From the IMG/VR virus record IMGVR_UViG_3300033149_003834, positions 1 to 32,901 of that record: a DNA stretch of 32,901 bases; one strand, given 5' to 3'. Origin of the DNA: a virus. Positions 15,560 to 23,491 of this stretch are shown one piece after another (position 1 is the stretch's first letter; every line of letters begins with the position of its first letter). The translations under genes were made by a program, and so were the position numbers. Under the pieces are notes generated by a model, which saw nothing but the letters and a program-made list of their open reading frames with translations, made no database searches and had not been told where the DNA came from.

Positions 15560-16474
15560 TCAACCTCCTGGAAACAATTGATTGAGATCCGAAGAAGGAT
15601 AGACACCTTTCCCTCCAACTTGTAGCTTGGCAAACCGATTCAACTCAGGTTGCCAGAAATGATTGTGCCCAACAGTTACCCCCGCAATCTCTATATGCTT
15701 CTCTACAAACTTCATGTCAATTTCTACAGGAGGTTGATCCTCATCTGTCCTCCAAGTATATTGCTCGCGCATTGAATACCCTACGAACAGAATAGTCTCT
15801 GCTGGAGCATCATGAAGGATCGACATCGGCCTGCTATTGACCTGCCCCAATCTCGATCTCATCAAAGGCATCAATTCGTCCAAATAGCTCCGTGTGATCT
15901 GGGGCCAACGAACGGACCATGTCAATTCCGGGATCACCTGAGCGACTTGGGTATTCGGACCCTGAACTTTCGGTCCAGCCATTGACTCCCACGTAGCTTC
16001 TCCCTGAACTTGTAGCATTAAGAACTCACCGCTAGCATCGGCAGAGACTTCTAAGAAAGTGGAAGGATCATTTGGATCCGTATTATTGGGCTTGGCCGTC
16101 TCATACTGAATTGTGACCTTCAGAAACTTAGCATAGGTTCCGGTAGGGGGAAATGGATCGGTTCCGAAAGGATCAGTTGGCTTCCCAACTTCATGGGGTT
16201 CCCAACTTACAGATTTGGTAAACAGCCGATTCAATCCAGGATAAGCTCGCGTTGCTGTGAAGTGGAAAATCCCTCCCCAGATGATCATTGGTGGGAAAGA
16301 CTCCAAAGCAAAGTCTAAAAGATCCGAAGCTTGTATGATGTATTGCTCCGTGATCTTAGCGTTCTCTTCCTCAAAAGACCCCTTTGGATACCCTTCCACT
16401 AATTTGTAAGGGATGCCAAAAGGGGCAGGAGCAGTCCGCAGCCTCCATGTAGCCGGGTCTTCATATATACTCAT
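15560..16474 (-). CDS. Probable distal tail protein
   Basis: 304 aa, no clear named domain. Contains ITEQYIIQASDLLDFALESFPP, GIFHFTATRAYPGLNRLFTKSVSWEPHE and AETILFVGYSMREQYTWRTDEDQPPVEIDMKFVEKHIEIAGVTVGHNHFWQPELNRFAKL. Such mixed beta proteins immediately after the tape measure gene are usually distal tail or tail-hub proteins; that assignment here rests on position. ATGA overlap with the tape measure stop. Confidence 0.5.
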   Translation of the reverse strand: MSIYEDPATWRLRTAPAPFGIPYKLVEGYPKGSFEEENAKITEQYIIQASDLLDFALESFPPMIIWGGIFHFTATRAYPGLNRLFTKSVSWEPHEVGKPTDPFGTDPFPPTGTYAKFLKVTIQYETAKPNNTDPNDPSTFLEVSADASGEFLMLQVQGEATWESMAGPKVQGPNTQVAQVIPELTWSVRWPQITRSYLDELMPLMRSRLGQVNSRPMSILHDAPAETILFVGYSMREQYTWRTDEDQPPVEIDMKFVEKHIEIAGVTVGHNHFWQPELNRFAKLQVGGKGVYPSSDLNQLFPGG

Positions 16475-18471
16475 GTCAACACCCCCTGGCCTTTTTCCTT
16501 TACGATCTTGAGCAGTTCATCTTGCTTCTTGATACCCATCTCCAATAATTTGTTCCGCTTATCATCTTTATCTCCCTCCTTCGGTTTCAACAGGGCATCT
16601 TGAATCTTCTTCCCATAGTCCCTAAAACCAACACGCTCTCCGACCTTGAAAAATGCTTCCCCAGCTGCTTTACCAGCATCAGCAGCAGCAGCAGCATCTT
16701 CCTTTTTGTCCTCTTTTTTAGGCAGCCCAAATTCAGGTCTTTCCATTTCAAGTGCTTTTTTATCCGACTTGAGCTTGTCCCAAACTTCTCCTACCACTGC
16801 CTTCGCTCTTGCTTGGGCTTGTTTACTAGGAGTCATTGCCTTTGCAAGGTCGGGAACTTCTCCTTTGAGCCCCTTCTGAAATCCTCTGAAAGCTTTCCCT
16901 AAAGCCCCTCCCACCTCCTTTTTAATAGCACTACCAAGACCCTCCCCCAAAATTGCACGTTTAATTATTTTTGGGACTCTTTTCATTACATCCCAAATGA
17001 ATTTGATTAGCGCGATAAAGAGTTCACCTATCTTCTTCATAAGCCATAAGAAGACTAAGAAAGATTTGCGGACGGCAACTCCAAGCAATTGGGGCATAAT
17101 CTTCACAAAATTCTTGATGATGTCCCATATAATAATGAAAGCTGCATAGAGTAGCTTTGGAAAATTGCTCCAAATCAACCCCCAATTCTGTATGATAACA
17201 AGAAACCATTCTGAAAGATTCATTACAAAGTCTGACACAAACTCTAACGCCTGTAACAGAGCCTCCCCAATCGTTTCAGGGAGTTTTTGAATATCCACAC
17301 CCGTGAACGCAGAAATCTTCGCAATTATTTCATTCAACCCCCGCATGAAAGCAGCAAAGAATACAGTGAAGGCCTCCTTGATTCTCTCCCAAGCATACTT
17401 TATCTTGGCTATGCTTATCGCATAGCGTTTTTGCATACTTTCAGCAGACTTCCACCACCCAATCAGATTCTGGATTCCCGCGATCAGCGCTCCTAGTGCA
17501 GCTCCAATCAATACAAGCGGGATCAATATGACCGATTGGATAAATACCTTCTTCATAGTAACTCCGAGCAGCCTTGCCATCATTCGCCCTAACAAGAAGG
17601 CTGCAACAAGTCCCATAACAACTTTCGTCATGTTGGCGATGTGCCCAATTATCACCTTGTGCTGTTCCACTATGGGAGCGAAAGTTTCTACCAATGCCAA
17701 CTTCATTCTTGTAAAAGCCTTCCGCATTGGAAGCAAAGCATCTCCAATAGAAGTATAGACAAGCCTAATGTTATCATTGAGCGTACTAATAAGACCATCC
17801 AAAGACCTAGATTGTTTTTCCATCAGATTGAAAAACAAGCCACCCTTTCCTGTCATGTTTTGAAATGCTTTCTGTACATCTTTGAAACCGATCTTGCCAT
17901 CAGAGACCATCTTTTTGATTTCACTATCCGCCACATTGAACTGCTTCGCCAGCGTACCAACAATGGGGACACCTGCATTGATTAACTGTAACAAATCCTG
18001 CCCCATCAATCGGCTAGCAGCTCGAACCTGCCCGAATACAACAGCAAGCTCCCCAAAATTCTTGCCCGTCCCCGCTGATACATCACCTAACATCAACATC
18101 ATTTCGAGTAGATCCTTCTGCTCCACTCCAAATGCCAACAAAGTCTTGGCGGCCCTTAGAACTCCAGGCATTTCAAACGGAGTCTTAGCAGTGAAATCCC
18201 GGAGTTTGATTAGCATTTCCTGGGCCTTTTCAGCACTACCTAACATCGTCTCGAAAGAAATGGTAGTCCTTTCCATAGTCTTGGCCAGGTTGACTCCTTT
18301 CTCAATTGCAGCCCTCCCAGTAGCAGCAACGCCGGCAGAAATTCCGCCTATTGCCGTTAGAACATCCTTCAGAGCTGACTGCACCGTACTTTGCGTACCT
18401 TGCAGATCACTGCCTAACATGGAGGAGTCTGCTCTTACACGGATGAACGCTTTTGCCAGTTCCAATCCCAT
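16471..18471 (-). CDS. Tail tape measure protein
   Basis: 666 aa. The N-terminal region about 60-250 matches the tape measure domain: TISFETMLGSAEKAQEMLIKLRDFTAKTPFEMPGVLRAAKTLLAFG, GTGKNFGELAVVFGQVRAASRLMGQDLLQLINAGVPIVG, KAFQNMTGKGGLFFNLMEKQSRSLDGLISTL. Two hydrophobic stretches follow (MGLVAAFLLGRMMARLLGV and LIPLVLIGAALGALIAGI). A second hydrophobic/aromatic block and a charged, Lys-rich C-terminus come after. It sets tail length and is injected with DNA; at roughly 0.15 nm per residue a tail near 100 nm is expected. ATG lies 1 nt after the stop of the frameshifted chaperone gene. Confidence 0.93.
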   Translation of the reverse strand: MGLELAKAFIRVRADSSMLGSDLQGTQSTVQSALKDVLTAIGGISAGVAATGRAAIEKGVNLAKTMERTTISFETMLGSAEKAQEMLIKLRDFTAKTPFEMPGVLRAAKTLLAFGVEQKDLLEMMLMLGDVSAGTGKNFGELAVVFGQVRAASRLMGQDLLQLINAGVPIVGTLAKQFNVADSEIKKMVSDGKIGFKDVQKAFQNMTGKGGLFFNLMEKQSRSLDGLISTLNDNIRLVYTSIGDALLPMRKAFTRMKLALVETFAPIVEQHKVIIGHIANMTKVVMGLVAAFLLGRMMARLLGVTMKKVFIQSVILIPLVLIGAALGALIAGIQNLIGWWKSAESMQKRYAISIAKIKYAWERIKEAFTVFFAAFMRGLNEIIAKISAFTGVDIQKLPETIGEALLQALEFVSDFVMNLSEWFLVIIQNWGLIWSNFPKLLYAAFIIIWDIIKNFVKIMPQLLGVAVRKSFLVFLWLMKKIGELFIALIKFIWDVMKRVPKIIKRAILGEGLGSAIKKEVGGALGKAFRGFQKGLKGEVPDLAKAMTPSKQAQARAKAVVGEVWDKLKSDKKALEMERPEFGLPKKEDKKEDAAAAADAGKAAGEAFFKVGERVGFRDYGKKIQDALLKPKEGDKDDKRNKLLEMGIKKQDELLKIVKEKGQGVLT

Positions 18472-18472
18472 C

Positions 18473-18862
18473 TTACTTCTTCCGCCTCCCTTTCTTCCGC
18501 TCCTCTTCCATGAGCTGTCTAGCCACCGATTTGCCAGCGATTCTACCCCTTATTTCTGAGCCGTCCTCTGCCCGTCCTTTGATTTTCCCATCCTTAGCCA
18601 TTCCTATCACTGCTAAGGGAGTGGCCGTTTGGGAACGTCTCCCCTGCTTCGACTTCAATATCTTCCTGTCTGTCAAAAGCATGAGGACCTGGTCTAATGT
18701 AAAATTCGCAACTTGATTAGGAGTATAGCCGTGCCCACCTTCCCATGAATTGTCACACAAGACTCGAACGTGCCACGTCGTTATCCCGTGCAAAAGACCC
18801 CACTGCGAGATGTTCTCTTCCGGCTCGCTGCTCTCTCGGTTGGCAGCAGCGAGCCCTATCCA
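18473..18862 (-). CDS. Tail assembly chaperone extension (T part), made by -1 frameshift
   Basis: This frame has no convincing start codon or ribosome site. It is open from before the chaperone stop codon to TAA at 18473, and joins the chaperone frame at the slippery site GGGAAAT. A -1 slip gives a 340-aa G-T fusion (211 codons of G, then 129 codons here). The extension reads WIGLAAANRESSEPEENISQ, then a segment NFTLDQVLMLLTDRKILK, and ends in a basic tail ERKKGRRKK, typical of gpG-T T domains, which recruit the tail tube protein to the tape measure. A TTG at 18793 with an ORF of 106 aa is only a by-product. Confidence 0.85.
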   Translation of the reverse strand, partial: WIGLAAANRESSEPEENISQWGLLHGITTWHVRVLCDNSWEGGHGYTPNQVANFTLDQVLMLLTDRKILKSKQGRRSQTATPLAVIGMAKDGKIKGRAEDGSEIRGRIAGKSVARQLMEEERKKGRRKK

Positions 18863-18868
18863 TTTCCC
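18822..18868 (-). promoter_or_regulatory. Programmed -1 ribosomal frameshift signal with stem-loop
   Basis: Slippery heptamer G-GGA-AAT (18868-18862) in the chaperone frame, fitting X-XXY-YYZ and one base different from lambda's GGGAAAG. Six nucleotides later, across the TAG stop, starts a perfect 11-bp stem, GGCTCGCTGCT (18855-18845) with AGCAGCGAGCC (18832-18822), and a 12-nt loop. Spacing and stability are those of a frameshift-stimulating hairpin. Absence of a T-tract after it argues against a terminator. Confidence 0.9.
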
Positions 18869-19494
18869 GCTGCTGGCGAGGAGAGCCTTTCAATCTCTCT
18901 TGCCATTTCAGCGAGAGCAGCAGGAGACTTACCCATTTCTGTTGCCACCTGCTCCCGAGTCACCCCATTCTGTTTGAATGCCATCCAAATGAAAGTGACC
19001 ATTCCATCAAAACTGCCCGTGATCCACCAGGACACATAGGGCACCTTAACTTTGCGGGGTCGTCCCTTTGTCAGGTGCTTGTAATCACGATAGCCCAAAG
19101 ATCCTTGATCAAGGGAAGTGGCGCAGAGCCTTTGAAGCTTGGCATTATCTATTTTTCCACTCAATCCATACTCCTTTGTAAGCCACCTTCTCAATTCTCC
19201 CGTAATAACTATGCTGGCAGGATCGTGGGCATGCTTTACTGGCAAATCGTCTACATCCCAGCGCGCGGCCAGTTCGAGTTTTTCGGACATCAATTGCATC
19301 CGATCAACTTTTGGTAGTAGGTCCGCATTGTCTGAAAACGTCTTGAGGTAGCAGCGTTTGTATTGATCCAAGCAATATCTTTCAACCTCTGTTAATTCTT
19401 GGATAGTTAGAGGTCTGGCTTGGCACTCCTTGCCATCAATCATAATAAAAGAAGGCCCAGGAGTTCCAAGAGCCCTAGCCATGTCATCAGGCAT
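18856..19494 (-). CDS. Tail assembly chaperone (gpG-like)
   Basis: 212 aa, the in-frame product of the G/GT pair located just before the tape measure gene. Helical and charged; includes LTIQELTEVERYCLDQYKRCYLKTF, ELAARWDVDDLP, ITGELRRWLTKEYGLSG and VSWWITGSFDGMVTFIWMAFKQNG. The C-terminal end is AREIERLSSPAAGNG, with the slip site covering the last codons. Family chaperones coat the tape measure protein during tail assembly. ATG preceded by AAGGGGAATTGA. Identification rests on position and frameshift layout more than on sequence motifs. Confidence 0.85.
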   Translation of the reverse strand: MPDDMARALGTPGPSFIMIDGKECQARPLTIQELTEVERYCLDQYKRCYLKTFSDNADLLPKVDRMQLMSEKLELAARWDVDDLPVKHAHDPASIVITGELRRWLTKEYGLSGKIDNAKLQRLCATSLDQGSLGYRDYKHLTKGRPRKVKVPYVSWWITGSFDGMVTFIWMAFKQNGVTREQVATEMGKSPAALAEMAREIERLSSPAAGNG

Positions 19495-19525
19495 TTCAAT
19501 TCCCCTTATGTAAAGTACAAACTGT

Positions 19526-19738
19526 TTACGACAACATCAGTTCACGAGCGACCGAACCGTGGGGATTCCGATTGCTGATGATGCCAAAGACAAAGGCGAC
19601 ATCAGGAGGAATTCTCCGGAAAGGAGAGGGAAGGGAAGTGCTTCGGCGCTCACGTTCTTCAGAACAAGCATTGCACGGACAGGTTCTCCAGAAATGATGG
19701 CTAATACTTTCAACTACTAATACATCTGGATTATTCAT
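19526..19738 (-). CDS. Small CxC protein, hypothetical
   Basis: 70 aa. Contains FWRTCPCNACSEERERR, three cysteines in a C-x-C-x2-C pattern, followed by a basic region and FRRIPPDVAFVFG. No ribosome site is convincing, but the ATG overlaps the stop of a 18-aa frame as ATGA, so coupled translation is possible. It fills the 300-bp stretch between the membrane protein and the chaperone; no other frame there is longer. Function unknown. Confidence 0.45.
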   Translation of the reverse strand: MNNPDVLVVESISHHFWRTCPCNACSEERERRSTSLPSPFRRIPPDVAFVFGIISNRNPHGSVARELMLS

Positions 19739-19791
19739 ACAGGTACTAACTTTCCATTATAAGGACGCTTTCCCTTTCTCGTCCTACTCAT
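19735..19791 (-). CDS. Possible 18-aa basic peptide ORF
   Basis: MSRTRKGKRPYNGKLVPV, starting 8 nt after the stop of the membrane protein gene and overlapping the next small gene as ATGA. Strongly basic. It could be a short coupled leader or a chance frame; there is no clear ribosome site. Confidence 0.25.
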   Translation of the reverse strand: MSRTRKGKRPYNGKLVPV

Positions 19792-19798
19792 GGTGTTT

Positions 19799-20110
19799 TC
19801 ATTGCATGTGATTTGTAATCAGTGTTACTATAGATCCAATGAAACCAGCCATTCCAGTTCCAGCCATCGTTATCACCAGCCAAAACCACTTTGATTGATA
19901 AGTGCTTCTGGTTTCCAGCTTTGTTAACCTAGCGTCAACGCTGGCATTTCCATTGCCAAACACTATTTTACCACAGTTCTGACAATGAGCTTTGATCACT
20001 TCTATATTACCATGGAGGTCACAAAGCTCTCTATTGACAACATCAATCTTCTCAAAGATAGTACCCAATTTAGCATGGATCTCTTGAACGTCTTTATCAG
20101 TTGCTGCCAT
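19799..20110 (-). CDS. XhlA-like coiled-coil membrane protein
   Basis: 103 aa. N-terminal helix TDKDVQEIHAKLGTIFEKIDVVNRELCDLHGNIEVI (coiled coil), a HCQNCG pair of cysteines, a second helix DARLTKLETR, then one C-terminal transmembrane segment WFWLVITMAGTGMAGFIGSIVTLIT. The layout of helix, then single C-terminal TM resembles XhlA/hemolysin-type phage proteins, which help lysis. Here the gene lies between the tail tube and chaperone genes, so a virion-linked or assembly role is equally possible. ATG has AGGATGAGC upstream. Confidence 0.6.
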   Translation of the reverse strand: MAATDKDVQEIHAKLGTIFEKIDVVNRELCDLHGNIEVIKAHCQNCGKIVFGNGNASVDARLTKLETRSTYQSKWFWLVITMAGTGMAGFIGSIVTLITNHMQ

Positions 20111-20126
20111 AGATGCTCATCCTATA

Positions 20127-20555
20127 CTAGGGAAGTGTTCGGGCAGTTGCTCCGGCCTCACCTGGATAATAATACACTCCATCTGCCCCCCAAGAACTCG
20201 TCCATCCAATGATCTCTTCAGTGTCAACATCCACCGTGAGATTGAAATCATTGCAGAGAGCCCTCGGGAAATCCCAATACAGGCTCACATTGTCCAACCA
20301 AAGGACAGCGATCGCTACGTCCTCGGGTTGGAAAAGGTCAAACACCTCATCAGTGGTGTCGTACTTTCCCTCTGCCGTAAAAGTGGCATCCTTACGACCC
20401 GCAGCACGGTTGGTGAACCCAGAAGAATCACTGTCCCCCCATTCACTACCGCCTGCTAGTGTGGGATTCACGGCCCATTGAGTTGTTCTGGCGACTTGGG
20501 AAGTTCCGACAACAAATTTCCCGTTTCGGCCTGTCAAAGTATTGAGCGAACTCAT
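20127..20555 (-). CDS. Major tail (tube) protein
   Basis: 142 aa. Reads SLNTLTGRNGKFVVGTSQVARTTQWAVNPTLAGGSEWGDSDSSGFTNRAAGRKDATFTAEGKYDTTDEVFDLF, the layout of small tail tube proteins that start with 'G..G.V..G...VA....W' and continue into a beta sandwich. Position between neck genes and chaperone fits. It has by far the strongest ribosome site in the window, as expected for the most abundant tail protein. Confidence 0.8.
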   Translation of the reverse strand: MSSLNTLTGRNGKFVVGTSQVARTTQWAVNPTLAGGSEWGDSDSSGFTNRAAGRKDATFTAEGKYDTTDEVFDLFQPEDVAIAVLWLDNVSLYWDFPRALCNDFNLTVDVDTEEIIGWTSSWGADGVYYYPGEAGATARTLP

Positions 20556-20559
20556 ATTT

Positions 20560-20571
20560 GATCACCTCCTT
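20560..20571 (-). promoter_or_regulatory. Very strong ribosome binding site of the major tail protein
   Basis: AAGGAGGTGATC is complementary over 12 nt to the usual 16S rRNA 3' end (GATCACCTCCTT). The GGAGG core lies 9 nt before the ATG. Such complete complementarity is rare and matches high expression. Confidence 0.8.
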
Positions 20572-20595
20572 CTAAGGGTGTGATGAATTTTCTTA

Positions 20596-21825
20596 TCATG
20601 TTTGGCTTGACCAACTTGAACTTGAGACTGAAGAACTAGTGGACAACGATGATGATCGAGATGACGAGTCTCCTACCTTATCCAATGCTACCCAAATCGT
20701 ACCAGTAGCACTTCCACTGATTGGACCATAATCGTAAGCATCTGGAAGTTGACCGGCACCGCCCCCGCTTTGTTGCCAACAATCACCAGTCTTGTTATTT
20801 GGGGCATCTGATAATGTCCATCTGTTAGTACCACCACTGTCCCACCATAAATAGAACAATCCATTGCTATAGTAATTTCTATTGTTGAGAGATCCAGCTC
20901 GCGTATATTCCCCCAATACTATGGAAGGACTAACACCAGACCTAACTGGTCCACACCAAAGCGGTTCCAAATTGCTGGAGCTACTTGACTGGGAACTGCT
21001 ACTGCTCTCAGAACGCGAACTCACCGAACTACTGCTGGATTGGCTGGAGAAACTGCTGCTCTGCGAACTGACTGAGCTGCTGCTAACAGAACTTATGCTG
21101 GAAGCACTGGAAGCGCTTGAGGCGCTAGACCAGCTCACCAAACTGGACGTGCTATTGCTGATGCTAGAGGAGGAAACCGAACTGGATTTGCTGCTGAGTG
21201 AACTGGATTCGCTGCTGAGTGAACTACTGCTGGAACTGACAGACGATGATTCTGAAGAACTGCTCTCATTGTCATCATGCCTACCCAATATCCAAATACT
21301 GTAGTTGACAGCCCCGCCAAATGCCCGCAATCGAATACGATGACTGCTGCCGTCCACTACATCAAACCCAGACTCCGCAGGCTGGTACATTAGTATCACA
21401 CCACCACCCCGCAGCGCCCCACCTGTAGCTACCGTATGGCTGCCCATTGGCGTCCAACCATTGGTAGGATCAGGTATAACTTCCAGCTGTCCTGCAAGAG
21501 CCACATCGTTATTATTCTTGATTTTGATGGCGACAATCTCTTCCAAAGCCATCGCTTGTCCAACAATATCATTGCCAGCACCAGCGCCAGCATCAAACCC
21601 AGCAAAATCATACAGATCCAAAGTGATAGCCCCGCCGGAACCCAGATCCTTGGTTAACCATTGCCAAGCTCGATTTGCCTGATTTGCACTGACACCATTT
21701 GTCAAGGTGTCATTAGTGTTTCCATTCACTGCTCCACTAACAATCACCCCATCATCCATAGTATTGCGAACATTCGCCAGCAATTGGGCAATCACTTTTG
21801 GGCTGGCTACACTTCGATTTGCCAT
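20596..21825 (-). CDS. Structural protein with long Ser-rich linker
   Basis: 409 aa in three parts. Residues 1-186 are a beta-rich domain (WQWLTKDLGSGGAITLDLYDFAGFDAG, NDIVGQAMALEEIVAIKIKN, QLEVIPDPTNGWTPMG, RLRAFGG). About 187-284 is nearly pure Ser with E, Q, V, L, I, W and K interruptions, including an S-W-S-S-A-S-S segment. Then a small domain (LNNRNYYSNGLFYLWWDSGGTNRWTLSDAP ... TGTIWVALDK) that resembles repeat carbohydrate-associated domains in viral and environmental proteins. A short Ser tail ends SSSWSSQT. Location between terminator and tube genes points to a virion surface protein. RBS region has the usual spacing to the preceding gene. Confidence 0.6.
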   Translation of the reverse strand: MANRSVASPKVIAQLLANVRNTMDDGVIVSGAVNGNTNDTLTNGVSANQANRAWQWLTKDLGSGGAITLDLYDFAGFDAGAGAGNDIVGQAMALEEIVAIKIKNNNDVALAGQLEVIPDPTNGWTPMGSHTVATGGALRGGGVILMYQPAESGFDVVDGSSHRIRLRAFGGAVNYSIWILGRHDDNESSSSESSSVSSSSSSLSSESSSLSSKSSSVSSSSISNSTSSLVSWSSASSASSASSISSVSSSSVSSQSSSFSSQSSSSSVSSRSESSSSSQSSSSSNLEPLWCGPVRSGVSPSIVLGEYTRAGSLNNRNYYSNGLFYLWWDSGGTNRWTLSDAPNNKTGDCWQQSGGGAGQLPDAYDYGPISGSATGTIWVALDKVGDSSSRSSSLSTSSSVSSSSWSSQT

Positions 21826-21836
21826 GGTTCATTCCT

Positions 21837-22337
21837 CTATACCATCACTGGAACATCAAGCCTGAAGAGGTAAGAAATGGTCCACTGATATTCGTCATCT
21901 CCTGTGCGAATCCCAAAATCGTTCTGATACTGAGTAATCAAATGCGCTCCACTGTCCAATGTCAGAGGTTGGGGTCTCATAGTTGGGTGTCCCCCGAACT
22001 CTTGGATGATCACTTCTGCCAATGCCGCCGCTATTTCCTTTGCTGTTTGGCTGTTACCATCAATCACCCTAGCATGGATTCGGAACTCCCAAGGGATGTC
22101 ATGAATTTCATGCTTCTCATTTGTGGAGTGTCCCGTCATTCGGACTGTTGTTGTGCCCGCTTCTTGCACAAAAACACAATAGGGAAATGGCTGTTGTGGG
22201 GCAGCTTCACCGTCATTCAACACTTCGTAGATAGTTCTATTCGCAGCAGACCAATATCGATTGAACTCACCGTCTAAACCGCGGGCATTCCACAATGTCT
22301 GGATTGCTTTATGAAGTGCCGCAGCAGCTACACTCAT
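21837..22337 (-). CDS. Tail terminator / completion protein (DUF3168-like)
   Basis: 166 aa. N-terminal helix AAALHKAIQTLWNARGL, then FPYCVFVQEAGTTTVRM, EFRIHARVIDGNSQTAKEIAAALAEVII, and a C-terminal strand pair ending in YQWTISYLFRLDVPV. This alternating layout is that of small tail terminator proteins (HK97 gp10/gpU-type neighbours, DUF3168). It follows the gp10-like neck gene by ATGA overlap, as in siphoviral head-tail modules. RBS GAGGAATGAACC lies upstream of the next gene. Confidence 0.72.
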   Translation of the reverse strand: MSVAAAALHKAIQTLWNARGLDGEFNRYWSAANRTIYEVLNDGEAAPQQPFPYCVFVQEAGTTTVRMTGHSTNEKHEIHDIPWEFRIHARVIDGNSQTAKEIAAALAEVIIQEFGGHPTMRPQPLTLDSGAHLITQYQNDFGIRTGDDEYQWTISYLFRLDVPVMV

Positions 22338-22798
22338 CTGATTGGTCCTGTCAGAATCTTGACAACCGTCGGACGCTCCTTTTTGAATGTCCTTTTTAGG
22401 AAAGACCTATCCAATCTCTTGGAAGTCTCCAGAATCAACCCATAGTCCAAAGGTGTCCCAACATATCCTTCATACACTTTTGGGGAAACCTCTTTCACCT
22501 CTCCGAAAATCGTGTTTCTTAGGAGGGATGTGTCCACCTTCGGAAATTCCCCCCTTTTGCTCCGATTCGATACAACCAACCTCTTATTCACAGATCTTTT
22601 TGTCACTGGTCGATTGATATTGTGAACTACCTTTGTTTGGAGAAACTTCGTCGCTAGTTCAACTCTCATCTTCAAGGACATTGCAACCGTATTGCTGACA
22701 TTTTCAATGAACCAGTCTATCCGAACCAGCCGCGCATCAATTTGGGCAGCCCGCTTGTAACGAGCCTCCAAAACAGCATCTGACGGTCTAACAGCCAT
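22334..22798 (-). CDS. HK97 gp10-like head-tail neck protein
   Basis: 154 aa. Residues about 40-154: SLKMRVELATKFLQTKVVHNIN, TSLLRNTIFGEVKEVSPKVYEGYVGTPLDYGLILETSKRLDRSFLKRTFKKERPTVVKIL. The G-T-x-Y/D-Y-G-x-x-L/E-x-G-T region and a C-terminal helix are the gp10-like tail-completion/neck pattern. Gene order MCP, connector, gp10, terminator supports it. The ATG immediately follows the TAG of the 200-aa gene. Confidence 0.78.
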   Translation of the reverse strand: MAVRPSDAVLEARYKRAAQIDARLVRIDWFIENVSNTVAMSLKMRVELATKFLQTKVVHNINRPVTKRSVNKRLVVSNRSKRGEFPKVDTSLLRNTIFGEVKEVSPKVYEGYVGTPLDYGLILETSKRLDRSFLKRTFKKERPTVVKILTGPIR

Positions 22799-23401
22799 CT
22801 ATCCCCCGGATCGCGATAATCTATCCAGCCAATTCGGAAAATCTTTCTCATATTGTGGTTGACCATTGTGGATCCGGCTGCCTGGATTCAACAAGAAATT
22901 TCCCGGCAGTTCCTCAATGTCTTCCATGTCCGGTTTTGGCCCCTTCACCATTTTTGCATAGTTCGTGTCTAACATCCAAAGCAATTCCCGACAAAGTGTC
23001 TTCATTCGGTGGACATCCAACTCCCCCGACACAGACGGAACTCCTTGCAACTTGGAGCCAAAATCCAACGTACCCAAATTCTCCAGTCCCTTGCGTATCT
23101 GCTCGCACAGATTCTCATCATCACACAAAGGATCGATGATTGTGTAGATAAGCTTGTCCGGATTGACATGAATCTGTTGGCCGGGAATCTTCGGCAGCAC
23201 ACCAGAGCTTTTCAGCTGATTGGCCGGAATGCCTCTCTCCCCAATTTTGGAGATAATTACTGGCTTGGACGCATCAATCCTTCCACGTAACCGACATCCT
23301 GGAATGCTTTGCAACATAACATCAGCATTCCTAGGAGTGTCAATTTCCACCCCAAACGGCAGGACAATTCTCGCTTTCTTCTTCTCAATAACGGTAGACA
23401 T
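22799..23401 (-). CDS. Hypothetical connector-region protein
   Basis: 200 aa, no recognised domain. Begins with a basic strand (KKKARIVLPFGVEIDTP), then GCRLRGRIDASKPVIISKIGERG, PKIPGQQIHVNPDKLIYTI, an acidic middle and a Pro-rich end. It sits where head completion proteins are coded (between major capsid and gp10-like genes), so a head-tail connector role is suspected from position only. ATG has AGGAG 10 nt upstream. Confidence 0.5.
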   Translation of the reverse strand: MSTVIEKKKARIVLPFGVEIDTPRNADVMLQSIPGCRLRGRIDASKPVIISKIGERGIPANQLKSSGVLPKIPGQQIHVNPDKLIYTIIDPLCDDENLCEQIRKGLENLGTLDFGSKLQGVPSVSGELDVHRMKTLCRELLWMLDTNYAKMVKGPKPDMEDIEELPGNFLLNPGSRIHNGQPQYEKDFPNWLDRLSRSGG

Positions 23402-23438
23402 CTTTCATACTCTCCTAGTTCTCCTAATGACTGAATAT

Positions 23439-23477
23439 GGTCCTGCTGGTAGCGGAGAATTGACCACCAGCAGGACC
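23439..23477 (-). terminator. Strong hairpin after the capsid gene (attenuator or mRNA end)
   Basis: Perfect 12-bp stem GGTCCTGCTGGT / ACCAGCAGGACC with a 15-nt loop, 15 nt after the capsid stop (23477-23439 on the minus strand). No T-tract follows (ATATTC), so it is not a standard intrinsic terminator. It could be a partial terminator, an RNase-blocking 3' end stabilising capsid mRNA, or a processing site. Loop and stem are too long for chance. Confidence 0.55.
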
Positions 23478-23491
23478 TTGCAAAGGATGGC

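Noticed and set aside
18473-18793. Separate 106-aa gene starting at TTG 18793
   Set aside because: No ribosome site; the same frame is open further upstream and joins the chaperone at a slippery site, so it is the frameshift extension.
18822-18855. Hairpin read as an intrinsic terminator
   Set aside because: No T-tract follows and it lies at the right distance from the GGGAAAT heptamer inside an open -1 frame, so it is better explained as a frameshift stimulator.
20882-21304. Plus-strand ORF rich in Leu and Glu (repeat protein-like)
   Set aside because: It is the reverse complement of the Ser-rich region of the 20596-21825 gene; AGC/AGT and TCN codons read backwards give Leu, Glu and Thr runs. 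The same applies to 27577-28053.
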